The notes under the pieces are model-generated. The model saw only the letters and a list, made by a program, of their open reading frames with translations, had not been told where the DNA came from and did no database searches. 64,000 nt of DNA, from positions 53,960 to 117,959 of the forward strand of contig CAZPHB010000007.1 of assembly GCA_964586595.1 (NCBI GenBank), in the 5' to 3' direction. The stretch is from REEB481 sp964586595. Lineage in GTDB: Bacteria; Bacteroidota; Bacteroidia; NS11-12g; UBA955. The position numbers and the translations under genes are program-made. Of the stretch, positions 15,016-23,176 are shown piece after piece. Within the stretch, counting starts at the first letter, position 1. The number at the start of each line of letters is the position of its first letter.

Positions 15016-15926
15016 GGTTGCTGCATCGCTTGCATCATGGCTTCCATTCCCGCAATACCTTCCTCGAAACGGTGCGGTTCATAACCCAGCGCACGCCGTG
15101 CTTTATCCAGGATGAATCCGGTTCTGGGCGGACGTTTGGCCGGTTGATTCAACGTGCTACTACCTACGCGCGACACGTGTTCCATGCTCAGTCCGTAGTA
15201 ATCCGCTACGCGGGAAACCAAGTCGTAAATGCTCATAAAATCCGAACCACTGATGTTGTAAATCCCCTGGGCGTCATGCACTTCTGCGAGGTAACAGCCC
15301 ATGGCCAAATCTTCGGCCCAGGTTGGCGTGCGCCACTGATCGTCAACTACCTGCATGGGCTTGCCCTGTTCCAGCGCCTGTTTCGCCCACAACACAATAT
15401 TGCTCCGGCTCATGTCGTGCACAATGCCGTACACGAGCACGGTGCGCAGGATGGCCCAGCGACTGCATTCCCTTTGTACTATCTGTTCCCCTTTCCATTT
15501 GGAATGACCGTAATAACTCAACGGGTCGGGCATTGCTTCTTCATCATAGGGGCCTTCATTCCCATTGAAGATAAAATCCGTGCTCAGGTGAATGAAGTGT
15601 GAACCCACGGCTTCGGCAGCCCGGGCAAGGTATTCAACAGCATGCACATTCAATGCGTCGCAGGCATGATGGTCCAGTTCGCAGGCATCGACATTGGTCA
15701 TGGCAGCCGTGTGGATGACCACATCCGGACGGTGGTTTTGCAATACGCGCCGTACTTGTGCATCGTCACAGATGTCCAAAGATTCATAAACATATCCTCC
15801 GGGTTTGGGATAGCGGTCCGGTCCTTTTCCAGTGGCAACGAGCGTTCGGTTTGGCTGCTTCAGGTATAAATCGGTGAGTTTTTGGCCGAGTAATCCGTTG
15901 CTCCCGGTAACCAGAATCTTCTTCAT
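15012..15926 (-). CDS. RmlD-like sugar-nucleotide reductase (extended SDR)
   Basis: NAD(P)-dependent extended short-chain dehydrogenase of 304 residues in the dTDP-4-dehydrorhamnose reductase family. Rossmann motif GSNGLLGQKL, TAAMTNVDACE, HLSTDFIFNG and the catalytic Tyr/Lys in YYGHSKWKGE are all present. The other rhamnose genes (rmlA, B, C) are not in the window, so a role in dTDP-rhamnose synthesis is only one option; S-adenosylmethionine synthetase-linked or other SDR roles cannot be excluded. TAATTTCG at 15931-15938 lies 4 nt before the ATG. Confidence 0.85.
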   Translation of the reverse strand: MKKILVTGSNGLLGQKLTDLYLKQPNRTLVATGKGPDRYPKPGGYVYESLDICDDAQVRRVLQNHRPDVVIHTAAMTNVDACELDHHACDALNVHAVEYLARAAEAVGSHFIHLSTDFIFNGNEGPYDEEAMPDPLSYYGHSKWKGEQIVQRECSRWAILRTVLVYGIVHDMSRSNIVLWAKQALEQGKPMQVVDDQWRTPTWAEDLAMGCYLAEVHDAQGIYNISGSDFMSIYDLVSRVADYYGLSMEHVSRVGSSTLNQPAKRPPRTGFILDKARRALGYEPHRFEEGIAGMEAMMQAMQQP

Positions 15927-15930
15927 GGCT

Positions 15931-15938
15931 CGAAATTA
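15931..15938 (-). promoter_or_regulatory. -7-like element TAATTTCG for the RmlD-like gene
   Basis: One base off TAnnTTTG and 4 nt from the ATG at 15926, again predicting a leaderless mRNA. A 7-bp inverted repeat (CCCTTGT at 15968-15974, ACAAGGG at 15982-15988) lies in the same divergent spacer and could be an operator. Confidence 0.35.
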
Positions 15939-16038
15939 CCGCTTGCCCTGCAAATCCTGACGCGGTTCCCTTGTTCCTGTGACAAGGGTCAGTGTTCTTC
16001 GGCGTTTCTGTCGGGAACTTTGTGGTACTTATTTACAC

Positions 16039-16404
16039 ATGAGCAGCATCAAGCAATTCCAGGGTCATATTGTATGGTTTGACCAGCACATTTTAGACAA
16101 CTTCGGCACCCATGAACACGAAACGGTTTATTCGGCAGCCATTCAGGGCCATCTGAGCGGAACCATGCAGCTGGCTTTTGACTGGCAGCGAAACGTTGGC
16201 ATGGAAGGCGGCTTGGTAAAGCTGTTCAGTGAAGACGGCAAAAACTTCTCCGGACAAGGCAGCTATCTGGAAGAACAGGAAATCCAGGCAGCGGTGCAGG
16301 CAAAATTGTATTTCAGCGCCTTAGGCACATCGGTGCTCACAGGAACCTGGAATGAACAAGGTCGGTATTACCACTTTCTGGCAGAATTCAAAACAGAAGA
16401 ATAA
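16039..16404 (+). CDS. Hypothetical protein, 121 residues
   Basis: Small soluble-looking protein without signal peptide or membrane segment. It appears to form short beta strands (AAIQGHLSGTMQLAFDWQRN, TGTWNEQGRYYHFLAEF), and I recognise no family. The frame is open 60 nt further upstream, but the ATG at 16039 is chosen because GAACTTTG at 16015-16022 (one base off the -7 consensus) lies 16 nt upstream of it. Convergent with pnp, whose terminator lies between them. Confidence 0.6.
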   Translation: MSSIKQFQGHIVWFDQHILDNFGTHEHETVYSAAIQGHLSGTMQLAFDWQRNVGMEGGLVKLFSEDGKNFSGQGSYLEEQEIQAAVQAKLYFSALGTSVLTGTWNEQGRYYHFLAEFKTEE

Positions 16405-16459
16405 GCATAGGTCTGAGGCAGGATTTCAACATTGAAAAAGTTCCTGCATCACAACCAAC

Positions 16460-16493
16460 AAAAAGCCCCCGCAACTTGCGTTGCGGGGGCTTT
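16460..16493 (-). terminator. Terminator of pnp
   Basis: GCCCCCGCAA (16465-16474) and TTGCGGGGGC (16481-16490) form a 10-bp stem with a 6-nt loop, extended by A/T pairs. On the minus strand five T residues follow (16464-16460), so it ends pnp transcription; it may also weakly stop the convergent gene. Confidence 0.85.
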
Positions 16494-16513
16494 CCATTAA
16501 TACTTATTCAGGT

Positions 16514-18751
16514 TCAGTCTTCCCTTGGCGGGCGGGGACCGCGGTCGCCGCGATCACGTCCGTCACGACCACCACGAGGCCCGTCCCTTCTTGGACCTTC
16601 CGGACGTGGTGTGCGTTCGCGCTCCACATAGCCTTCAGGTTTGGGTAAAAGTGCTTTGCGGCTGAGGCGATATTTTCCTGTTTTCTTGTCCACCTCAATC
16701 AGCTTCACTTCAATCTTATCGCCTTCTTTCAGCACACCTTCCATGCTCGGAATACGTTCCCAGGCAAGCTCGCTGATGTGCAGCAGGCCGTCGCGGCCGG
16801 GCAGAATTTCCACGAAGGCACCGAAATCGGTAATGGTACGCACCGTGCCCTGATACACTTCACCTTCCACGGGAACCGTAGAGATACCGCGGATTTTCTC
16901 TAGCGCCTTGCGCATCCCATCGCCGTCTTTGCTCATGATTTCCACCACACCCTTGCCATCTTTTTCCTCGATGGAAATGGTGGTATTGGTTTCGCGCTGC
17001 AATTCCTGGATGTTTTTGCCACCCGGACCAATCACGGCGCCGATGAATTCCTTCTCAATGATCACCACTTCAATACGCGGAACGAATGGCTTGTAATCGG
17101 CGCGGGGTGCCTGGATTTCTTTGGCCATTTCGCCAAGAATGTGCAGCCTGCCTTCACGGGCTTGCTTCAATGCCTGTGATACCATTTCCCACTTCAACCC
17201 GTGGATTTTGATGTCCATCTGGCAGGCGGTAATTCCATCTTCGGTACCCACAACTTTGAAATCCATATCGCCGAGGTGGTCTTCGTCACCCAGGATGTCG
17301 CTGAGGATGGCGTAATTACCGCTGTCTTCATCGGTGATAAGTCCCATGGCGATTCCACCTACAGGCTTGCGCAGGCCCACACCAGCATCCATCATGGCCA
17401 TACTGCCGGAACAAACTGTGGCCATGGAACTGGAACCATTTGATTCCAGCACATCGCTCACAATGCGCACCACATAGGGATAATCTTTGGGCATCATTTT
17501 CTTCAGACCGCGCAGGGCGAGGTTACCGTGGCCAATTTCCCGGCGTCCGGTGCCACGCATAGGCCTGGCTTCTCCGGTGCTGAACGGCGGGAAATTATAG
17601 TGCAGCATGAAGCGGCTGTAACCGTGCAGCATGGGGCTGTCCAGCAGTTGCTCATCAAGCTTTCCGCCCAGGGTAACTGTTGCCAGTGCCTGAGTTTCGC
17701 CCCGAGTAAACACAGAAGATCCATGCGCAGCAGGCAGGTAATCGGTGATGCAGTCAATCTGACGAATTTGGGTGGCGTTCCGGCCATCCAGACGTTTGCC
17801 TGATTCCAGAATCATCTTCCGCATCCCGTAATATTCAGCTTCGTGGAAATACTTCTTCACCAGTGATTTCTTCAGGTCCTCATCTTCCGCACCTTCAAAA
17901 CCCTTGAGGTAGTTTTCCAGGATGGCTTTGGTGGCCTCACGACGTTCGGTTTTGGGTTTTCCGCTTTCTGCAACCTCACGAATCAGGGGCGTGCAATCGG
18001 CCAAAACCCGGGCACGCAGATCAGCATCGTTCACCTCGTGGGAATACTCGCGAACGGTTCTGCCTCCGGCCATAGCCACCAGTTCCATTTGCTTGGCGCA
18101 TTGCAACTTGATGTGTTCATGAGCAAACTGCATGGCCTTCAGCATATCGTCTTCACTCACTTCGCTCATTTCACCTTCCACCATGTTGATGTCGTGCATG
18201 GTTCCGGAAACGATCATGTCGATATCGCTCTGTTCCAACGCGTCTTTATAAGGATTGAGGATAAATTCACCGTTGATGCGTGCCACGCGCACTTCACTGA
18301 TGGGACCGTTAAACGGAATATCGCTGAGCATGATGGCTGTGGAAGCCGCCAAACCCGCGTATTGATCGGGAAGGATGTTTTCGTCAGAGCTGATCAGGTA
18401 CACCAGTACCTGTGTATCGGCGTGGTAATCTTCAGGGAACAGCGGACGCAGTGCACGGTCAATCAAGCGGCTGATCAACACTTCGTAATCACTGGGTCTG
18501 GCTTCCCTGCGGTGAAAACTTCCCGGGATGCGGCCTACCGCCGCGAATTTCTCCTGGTAATCAACGGTCAGGGGCATGAAATCGATGCCCTCTTTTGCTT
18601 CGTAGTTGCTCACTGCCGTTGCCAACAGCATGGTGTTGCCCACCTTAAGCACCACGCTGCCGTGGGCTTGTCTGGCCAAACGGCCTGTTTCGAGCTGGAT
18701 GACTTTACCGTCACCTGTATCAAAACTCAGGGTATGTATTTGATTATTCAT
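16514..18751 (-). CDS. pnp: Polyribonucleotide nucleotidyltransferase (PNPase)
   Basis: Phosphorolytic 3'-5' exoribonuclease of mRNA decay. 745 residues: two RNase PH domains (first ~1-230; second ~310-540 with RLDGRNATQIRQID and TRGETQALATVTLG), a KH domain (FIGAVIGPGGKNIQELQRE) and an S1 domain (VEGEVYQGTVRTITDFGAFV). It ends in a strongly charged Arg/Gly/Pro/Asp tail of about 35 residues with repeated GxRDG-type units. The ATG at 18751 (MNNQIHTLSF) is chosen over an upstream codon at 18778 that would fall in the rpsO terminator. rpsO-pnp is a conserved gene order. Confidence 0.96.
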   Translation of the reverse strand: MNNQIHTLSFDTGDGKVIQLETGRLARQAHGSVVLKVGNTMLLATAVSNYEAKEGIDFMPLTVDYQEKFAAVGRIPGSFHRREARPSDYEVLISRLIDRALRPLFPEDYHADTQVLVYLISSDENILPDQYAGLAASTAIMLSDIPFNGPISEVRVARINGEFILNPYKDALEQSDIDMIVSGTMHDINMVEGEMSEVSEDDMLKAMQFAHEHIKLQCAKQMELVAMAGGRTVREYSHEVNDADLRARVLADCTPLIREVAESGKPKTERREATKAILENYLKGFEGAEDEDLKKSLVKKYFHEAEYYGMRKMILESGKRLDGRNATQIRQIDCITDYLPAAHGSSVFTRGETQALATVTLGGKLDEQLLDSPMLHGYSRFMLHYNFPPFSTGEARPMRGTGRREIGHGNLALRGLKKMMPKDYPYVVRIVSDVLESNGSSSMATVCSGSMAMMDAGVGLRKPVGGIAMGLITDEDSGNYAILSDILGDEDHLGDMDFKVVGTEDGITACQMDIKIHGLKWEMVSQALKQAREGRLHILGEMAKEIQAPRADYKPFVPRIEVVIIEKEFIGAVIGPGGKNIQELQRETNTTISIEEKDGKGVVEIMSKDGDGMRKALEKIRGISTVPVEGEVYQGTVRTITDFGAFVEILPGRDGLLHISELAWERIPSMEGVLKEGDKIEVKLIEVDKKTGKYRLSRKALLPKPEGYVERERTPRPEGPRRDGPRGGRDGRDRGDRGPRPPRED

Positions 18752-18776
18752 ATTAGTAGTTCTGTTTTTTTTGTAC

Positions 18777-18804
18777 AAAAAAAGCCCCTTGAAAAGGGGC
18801 TTTT
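18777..18804 (-). terminator. Terminator of rpsO
   Basis: AAAAGCCCC (18780-18788) pairs with GGGGCTTTT (18796-18804) around a 7-nt loop. Read on the minus strand it ends in a run of seven T (18783-18777). It separates rpsO from pnp, so pnp is expressed by read-through or its own promoter. Confidence 0.85.
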
Positions 18805-18837
18805 CTTACCAATAAGTTAAAAAAGTAAGGGTTTAGC

Positions 18838-19107
18838 TTACTTACGTATTCCAAGTTGCTTGATCAACGCACGGTATTTGAATACATCCTGCTTGGCAAG
18901 ATAATTCAGCAGTGCGCGACGCTTTCCTACCAACTTCACCAGGCTCAGCTCTGCAGAATGGTCTTTGCGCTTCTCCTGGAGGTGCTTGCTGATATGATTA
19001 ATGCGCTCCGTGAACAGGGCAATCTGAGCTTCAGTGCTCCCGGTGTTTACAGGGCTGCCACCAAATTTGGTGAAGATTTCTTTCTTTGCTTCTTTAGTCA
19101 GTTGCAT
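18838..19107 (-). CDS. rpsO: 30S ribosomal protein S15
   Basis: 89 residues, the standard S15 length. Diagnostic stretches are GSTEAQIALFTERINHISKH and the C-terminal LVGKRRALLNYLAKQDVFKY. It binds 16S rRNA helices 20-22 early in 30S assembly. In E. coli S15 represses its own mRNA through a leader pseudoknot; here the promoter box ends only 13 nt before the ATG, leaving no room for such a leader. Confidence 0.98.
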   Translation of the reverse strand: MQLTKEAKKEIFTKFGGSPVNTGSTEAQIALFTERINHISKHLQEKRKDHSAELSLVKLVGKRRALLNYLAKQDVFKYRALIKQLGIRK

Positions 19108-19120
19108 TTTTTTCGGGTTG

Positions 19121-19128
19121 CAAACTTA
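19121..19128 (-). promoter_or_regulatory. -7 element TAAGTTTG for rpsO
   Basis: Exact TAnnTTTG match on the minus strand, 13 nt before the rpsO ATG. No unambiguous TTG -33 element; a T-rich stretch lies at about the right distance. Confidence 0.5.
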
Positions 19129-19174
19129 AGAAACATAATCGGGAAATGAAAACCATTACCATCATTTTTCCGGA

Positions 19175-21256
19175 TTAATAGGATCCAAAGATTCGGCGCA
19201 GGAACCATTCTGCCGACAAAAAGAGCAGTATTGCCGTCATGTACCACCAGGCATCTAGTGCATCTGTATTGCTTATTTCCGAGCGAAGCAAGGGTTGTAT
19301 TTTATTTTGGTCTGAGATGAGCCGGAACAGGCCTTCTGCCTCCTTGTCCGGGGCAAATGCGCCGCCATTGTTCGCAGCAAGAGCGCGCAGTGCTTTCCAG
19401 TCGGCCTGCAGCTGTTGTACTTCCCCTTCTTCTTCCTGAATGAGAAATGTACCTGTCGCCTGTTGTCCTTCAAGGCGTGCCGCATAGCGATATGCCCCGG
19501 GTGGGAAGCCGCCGGCCTCCAATCTGTAGGCTGCACCTGAAGGACTCATCGTCATTTTTTTGCGGAAGCCTGCCGGACCTTCAAAATCCACCTCAATTCG
19601 TTTACCCGGCACGGCAGTCATGGTCTGGTCAAGTACCACGCCTTCAAATACCGCATACTCATCGGTGCGAAACAACGGCTTTGCCGGTTCCACGCGAAAG
19701 CGACTGCGGTTGCCGCGAACGGCGGCATAGCGAATGATGCGCAGCAGGAATCGATCAAAATCATCATGTTGTTTTTTCTGCGCAAAAAAATGCATGCGCC
19801 AGCGCCATAAACCATCTCCACTGATAAACCCGGTTTTACGCGCGGGGTCGCTGCGAAACGCAATCAACGGATTGGAAGTAAGTACTGATCCTATTTTTTG
19901 CCATACCAACACTTCCAGACCAGGACCACTTGGATAGCTGCCGAATGGAACCTGCATGGGAGGCAAACTGGATATTGCTTCCTCCCAGGATGGTTCCGGC
20001 GCAAAGCCGCTGAATGAAGCATTCCAGGCTCCCTGAGCCTCTGTGGTTTTGTTGCCCGGCGCGGTGATGCGCAAACCGGGTTCAAGCCGTGCAAATGCAT
20101 CCAGCTTTGTTCCCGGCCCGAGGATGTACAACATGTTCACCCCGGCCTTTGCTGCACGCTCATGCGAAACAGCAGCATCGGCGCGAATTCCCGGCAACTG
20201 ATGCCAGATGATTAAATCATATTCTGCTGCTGTTTTCGAGTTGAATGCGGCCGGATCAAAGGCCTGAACTTCGAAGGCCGGTGCCGATTCGAGCACTTCT
20301 TTCAACGCACCAACATCGGGGTGCGGACTGCCATAAACAAGGGCTATTTTTTGGCGCTCGTCCACCACTTCGGTAAGCACCGAAATGCGGTTGTTGCGCA
20401 AGGACCATTCTCCAGCCTGCGGCATTACCTGCACCTGAAATCGCTTCATGCCCGGTTCACGGGCAGGAACCTGGAAACGCACTTGTGCATAAGGCGGATT
20501 TCCCGTGACCCGAACCTTTTGTTGCGACAATACACGTCCTTCTTCCAGCAGTTGGACCTCCAGCGTCGCACCTGAAAATCCTTGGGCTGCGATGTCTGCT
20601 TCTACGGTAAATTCATTGCCCATGAACACCACGCGTGGTGCTTCAGCCTTTTTCATGGCCAGGTCTTTCTTTTGAACCGTATCCCCAAGTCCTACGGTAT
20701 AAAGTGGTGCTTTAAAAGGGTTGTTGAGGTACGATGGATTGATTCCTGAGCTTGCGATGCCATCGCTCAATACCACTACAGCCCCTATGTGCTGTCCGGC
20801 ATATCGATCGGCGGCTTCTCGCAGCGTGCGTTCCAAATCTGTACAGGGTTGAACCAACCCATTTGCCGGCTGTTCCATACCACAGCCGAATGGAATCATG
20901 CGCAGCGACTTTGGTCCGAACACCCGGCCTGCCTGGTCTTTCAGCGTTCCCTGATACCATTGCATGATGCGTGCGCTGTCTGGCAATACACCCAGCGAAC
21001 GACTGTGGTCGGTGAAAACCAGAAGTAAAGGTTGGACTACCTCATTCTTTCGCAGCCGAAAAACAGGGAACAGCAGCAACAAAAGGACCAGGAACAACGC
21101 CAAAAACCGACATACAGCCATCACCCAAACCACAGGCGGGGTGCTGCCATTTTCCCTTCTGAAAGGATGCCTTCGATACAACAGCCAGGTGGAAGCTGCC
21201 GCAAGTAGGGCGATTGGAATCAGAAGCCAGGCGCCGGCTTCAACAGACCACTGCAT
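19175..21256 (-). CDS. VWA-like membrane protein of unknown function
   Basis: 693 residues with two N-terminal membrane helices (~8-26 and ~42-64), a large extracytoplasmic region and one C-terminal helix (~670-688). After the second helix comes LLLVFTDHSRSLGVL, a DxSxS MIDAS-like motif (Asp83, Ser85, Ser87) typical of von Willebrand A domains, followed by VVVLSDGIASSG. The layout matches Bacteroidota proteins related to Bat/aerotolerance membrane VWA proteins, with a later region (~295-400) resembling a glutamine amidotransferase-like flavodoxin fold. Partner and substrate are unknown. The start at 21256 gives a sensible first helix. Downstream neighbour of a T9SS protein, 24 nt apart. Confidence 0.75.
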   Translation of the reverse strand: MQWSVEAGAWLLIPIALLAAASTWLLYRRHPFRRENGSTPPVVWVMAVCRFLALFLVLLLLLFPVFRLRKNEVVQPLLLVFTDHSRSLGVLPDSARIMQWYQGTLKDQAGRVFGPKSLRMIPFGCGMEQPANGLVQPCTDLERTLREAADRYAGQHIGAVVVLSDGIASSGINPSYLNNPFKAPLYTVGLGDTVQKKDLAMKKAEAPRVVFMGNEFTVEADIAAQGFSGATLEVQLLEEGRVLSQQKVRVTGNPPYAQVRFQVPAREPGMKRFQVQVMPQAGEWSLRNNRISVLTEVVDERQKIALVYGSPHPDVGALKEVLESAPAFEVQAFDPAAFNSKTAAEYDLIIWHQLPGIRADAAVSHERAAKAGVNMLYILGPGTKLDAFARLEPGLRITAPGNKTTEAQGAWNASFSGFAPEPSWEEAISSLPPMQVPFGSYPSGPGLEVLVWQKIGSVLTSNPLIAFRSDPARKTGFISGDGLWRWRMHFFAQKKQHDDFDRFLLRIIRYAAVRGNRSRFRVEPAKPLFRTDEYAVFEGVVLDQTMTAVPGKRIEVDFEGPAGFRKKMTMSPSGAAYRLEAGGFPPGAYRYAARLEGQQATGTFLIQEEEGEVQQLQADWKALRALAANNGGAFAPDKEAEGLFRLISDQNKIQPLLRSEISNTDALDAWWYMTAILLFLSAEWFLRRIFGSY

Positions 21257-21280
21257 CCTGGAAATTGCTGTTCAGTGAAC

Positions 21281-21967
21281 TTAGGGATGAACCACCCTGA
21301 TGACGGTGTTGTATGTTTCAGAATGAAGCGCAACCAGGTAAACACCGGAAGGCAGATGCTTCATTGGGAGCTGAACTTCCTGTGACGGGGCTACGGTAAC
21401 GGCACTGCCCAATTGTTTTCCGTCGATGGTGCGCAATACAGCCTGAACCGGCTCTTGTGCCGGGTTGAATACGTGCACAAACCCTGCAGCAGGATTTGGA
21501 TAAACGCGGGCGCTGCCGGCAAGCTGTTCCTGAACAGATGCACCCCAATTTACCACAATATTGAGGGTGAGGGTATCTCTTTGTGTGGGCGCTTTCAAGT
21601 TCCAAACCGCATACTGAATCACAGCGGTTCCTGCCAGACCCTGAGGCGCAACAGTAATCTTGATAAACGCTTCTTCCGGCGCTTTGAATGGAGCCATATT
21701 TCCGGCTTCGCGCACATCACCGTAGCAATTTGCATTGTCGCAAAGATTGGCAACCCAACCGGTGGGCAGGCTCATTGACAAACGCTCGTAACCAAGAAAC
21801 AGGGTGTCGCTGGTGAGCGACTCGATGTGGATGGCGCAATCCGTTACATCAGAATGCGGCACATAAAACGTGGAGTTCCTTGCTTCTCTGGTCTTAAACG
21901 GATTATTGGCTGCGAACAGGTAACCGCTTGCAGCAACAAAAACGGAACATAGTATGGCTTTTCTCAT
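21281..21967 (-). CDS. Secreted protein with T9SS type A sorting domain
   Basis: 228 residues with an N-terminal signal peptide (ILCSVFVAASGYLFA). The middle looks like an immunoglobulin-like beta domain of unknown role, with two cysteines (CDNANC). The last ~75 residues form a Por-type sorting domain: YPNPAAGFVHVF, VLRTIDGKQLGS, LPSGVYLVAL. Such proteins are exported by Sec, then moved over the outer membrane by T9SS and often anchored. TAACTTG (21976-21982) lies 8 nt before the ATG and may be the -7 element. Confidence 0.85.
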   Translation of the reverse strand: MRKAILCSVFVAASGYLFAANNPFKTREARNSTFYVPHSDVTDCAIHIESLTSDTLFLGYERLSMSLPTGWVANLCDNANCYGDVREAGNMAPFKAPEEAFIKITVAPQGLAGTAVIQYAVWNLKAPTQRDTLTLNIVVNWGASVQEQLAGSARVYPNPAAGFVHVFNPAQEPVQAVLRTIDGKQLGSAVTVAPSQEVQLPMKHLPSGVYLVALHSETYNTVIRVVHP

Positions 21968-22015
21968 GAAGGCTGCAAGTTACATCCGAGAAAAAAAATG
22001 GGCAAGCACCGCAAA

Positions 22016-22738
22016 TCAGAAGAGCAGCGGAGGAATATCCAGCAAATGTTGCACCTGATGTGCTGCAATATGCTCGGTGGCATCAATGGGCGTGCCCGGA
22101 CAATACCATATTGCGGATAATCCTGCAGCCCAGGCTCCCTGAATATCTGTTTCCAACTTATCGCCAATGACCAGTGTTTCCGAAGGATCTGCACCTAAAG
22201 CTTCCATGGCTGCATGAAAGATATTTGGTGCGGGTTTGGGATGCCCGCAGGATTCACTGCTGATCATGACACTGAAATAGCGGTCCAAATCCGACACCTG
22301 GATTTTGGTGCGCTGCACCTGTTCAAACCCATTCGTCACCAGGGCCATCCGATAGCGCCCCTGCAACAGTTCCAGCAGCTCACGAGCGCCTTCAACCAGG
22401 TTTGTTTTCAGCGGACAAATCTCCAGATATTCCTCCCAGGCCCGTTCAGGATGTTCCTCGTCGGGCAAGCCAACTGCACGGAAAGCTTCCGTAAAGCGTT
22501 CGGTACGCAAACGGTGTTTGTCCACCAAACCTTGCTCATACATGCTCCAGTATTCGCGGTTGATCCGCTGATAATGTTGCAAGAATACCTGATGTCCCTG
22601 ACCTGTCTTTCGCTCCAGATGATGGCGGTGGAATAAATCAGTGAGCGCTTCTTCTGCATTGCGCTCAAAATCCCAAAGGGTATCGTCCAAATCGAAAAGG
22701 ATATTCCGGATATGTGCAAATGGTTTCAGGCCCGACAT
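22016..22738 (-). CDS. YjjG-family HAD phosphatase (noncanonical pyrimidine nucleotidase)
   Basis: 240-residue HAD-superfamily hydrolase. Motif I is DLDDTLWDFERNAEEAL with the nucleophile Asp; motif II VTNGFEQVQ; the motif III lysine is in CGHPKPAPNIF; motif IV is IGDKLETDIQGAWAAG. The N-terminal DDTLWDF and cap helices match YjjG 5'-nucleotidases, which remove aberrant pyrimidine nucleotides. The ATG at 22738 is preferred; another at 22780 would add 14 residues and overlap the start codon of the divergent gene. CAATTTTG at 22749-22756 could be its -7 box, 10 nt upstream. Confidence 0.85.
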   Translation of the reverse strand: MSGLKPFAHIRNILFDLDDTLWDFERNAEEALTDLFHRHHLERKTGQGHQVFLQHYQRINREYWSMYEQGLVDKHRLRTERFTEAFRAVGLPDEEHPERAWEEYLEICPLKTNLVEGARELLELLQGRYRMALVTNGFEQVQRTKIQVSDLDRYFSVMISSESCGHPKPAPNIFHAAMEALGADPSETLVIGDKLETDIQGAWAAGLSAIWYCPGTPIDATEHIAAHQVQHLLDIPPLLF

Positions 22739-22745
22739 ATATTTG
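22738..22745 (+). promoter_or_regulatory. -7 element TATATTTG for the DUF4783-nadC operon
   Basis: Exact TAnnTTTG match, 33 nt before the ATG at 22779. It overlaps the start codon of the divergent yjjG-like gene, so this promoter and the opposing candidate (22749-22756) would interfere. Confidence 0.45.
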
Positions 22746-22778
22746 GCACAAAATTGGTTTATAAATGCGGAAACTACC

Positions 22779-23168
22779 ATGTTCCAGTTTTTGAACAGTC
22801 TATTGTGGGCCGGAATGCTCTCCTTCCTGAGCTATGGAACGCCGCAGGGCGACATAGACAACCTGCGTCAGTGGTTTGCTCAGGGTGATGCTGCCTCCAT
22901 CGGAAGCAAGATGCACAGCAGCATTCAACTATCCACACCGCAGGGCGACGGATATTACAGTAAAGCACAGGCCACCATGATCCTTACCCGTTTCTTCCAA
23001 AGCAATCCGGCCAAAGCTTGTACGATCAACAGCCAGGGCAGCAGCGACAACGGTGCGTATTATGCCATCCTGAAGCTGGAATGCGCATCTCAGGTTTATC
23101 GGGTTAGTCTTTTTATGAAGAAAGGTGATACCGGACTGGAGATTCAGGAGCTCAAAATAGAACCCTGA
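22779..23168 (+). CDS. DUF4783-like exported protein
   Basis: 129 residues with an N-terminal hydrophobic segment (FLNSLLWAGMLSFLSYG) that is probably a signal peptide. The mature part fits DUF4783, a small NTF2-like family of Bacteroidota: DIDNLRQWFAQGDAASIGSK, YYSKAQATMILTRFFQSNPA, YRVSLFMKKGDTGLEI. Function unknown. It lies 8 nt before nadC, a frequent arrangement in this phylum, which suggests shared transcription rather than shared function. The frame is open upstream into the divergent gene; ATG 22779 is chosen for the signal peptide. Confidence 0.75.
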   Translation: MFQFLNSLLWAGMLSFLSYGTPQGDIDNLRQWFAQGDAASIGSKMHSSIQLSTPQGDGYYSKAQATMILTRFFQSNPAKACTINSQGSSDNGAYYAILKLECASQVYRVSLFMKKGDTGLEIQELKIEP

Positions 23169-23176
23169 AATACCCC

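Noticed and set aside
19108..19128. S15 autoregulatory leader before rpsO
   Set aside because: The promoter box leaves at most about 10 nt of leader, too short for a pseudoknot.
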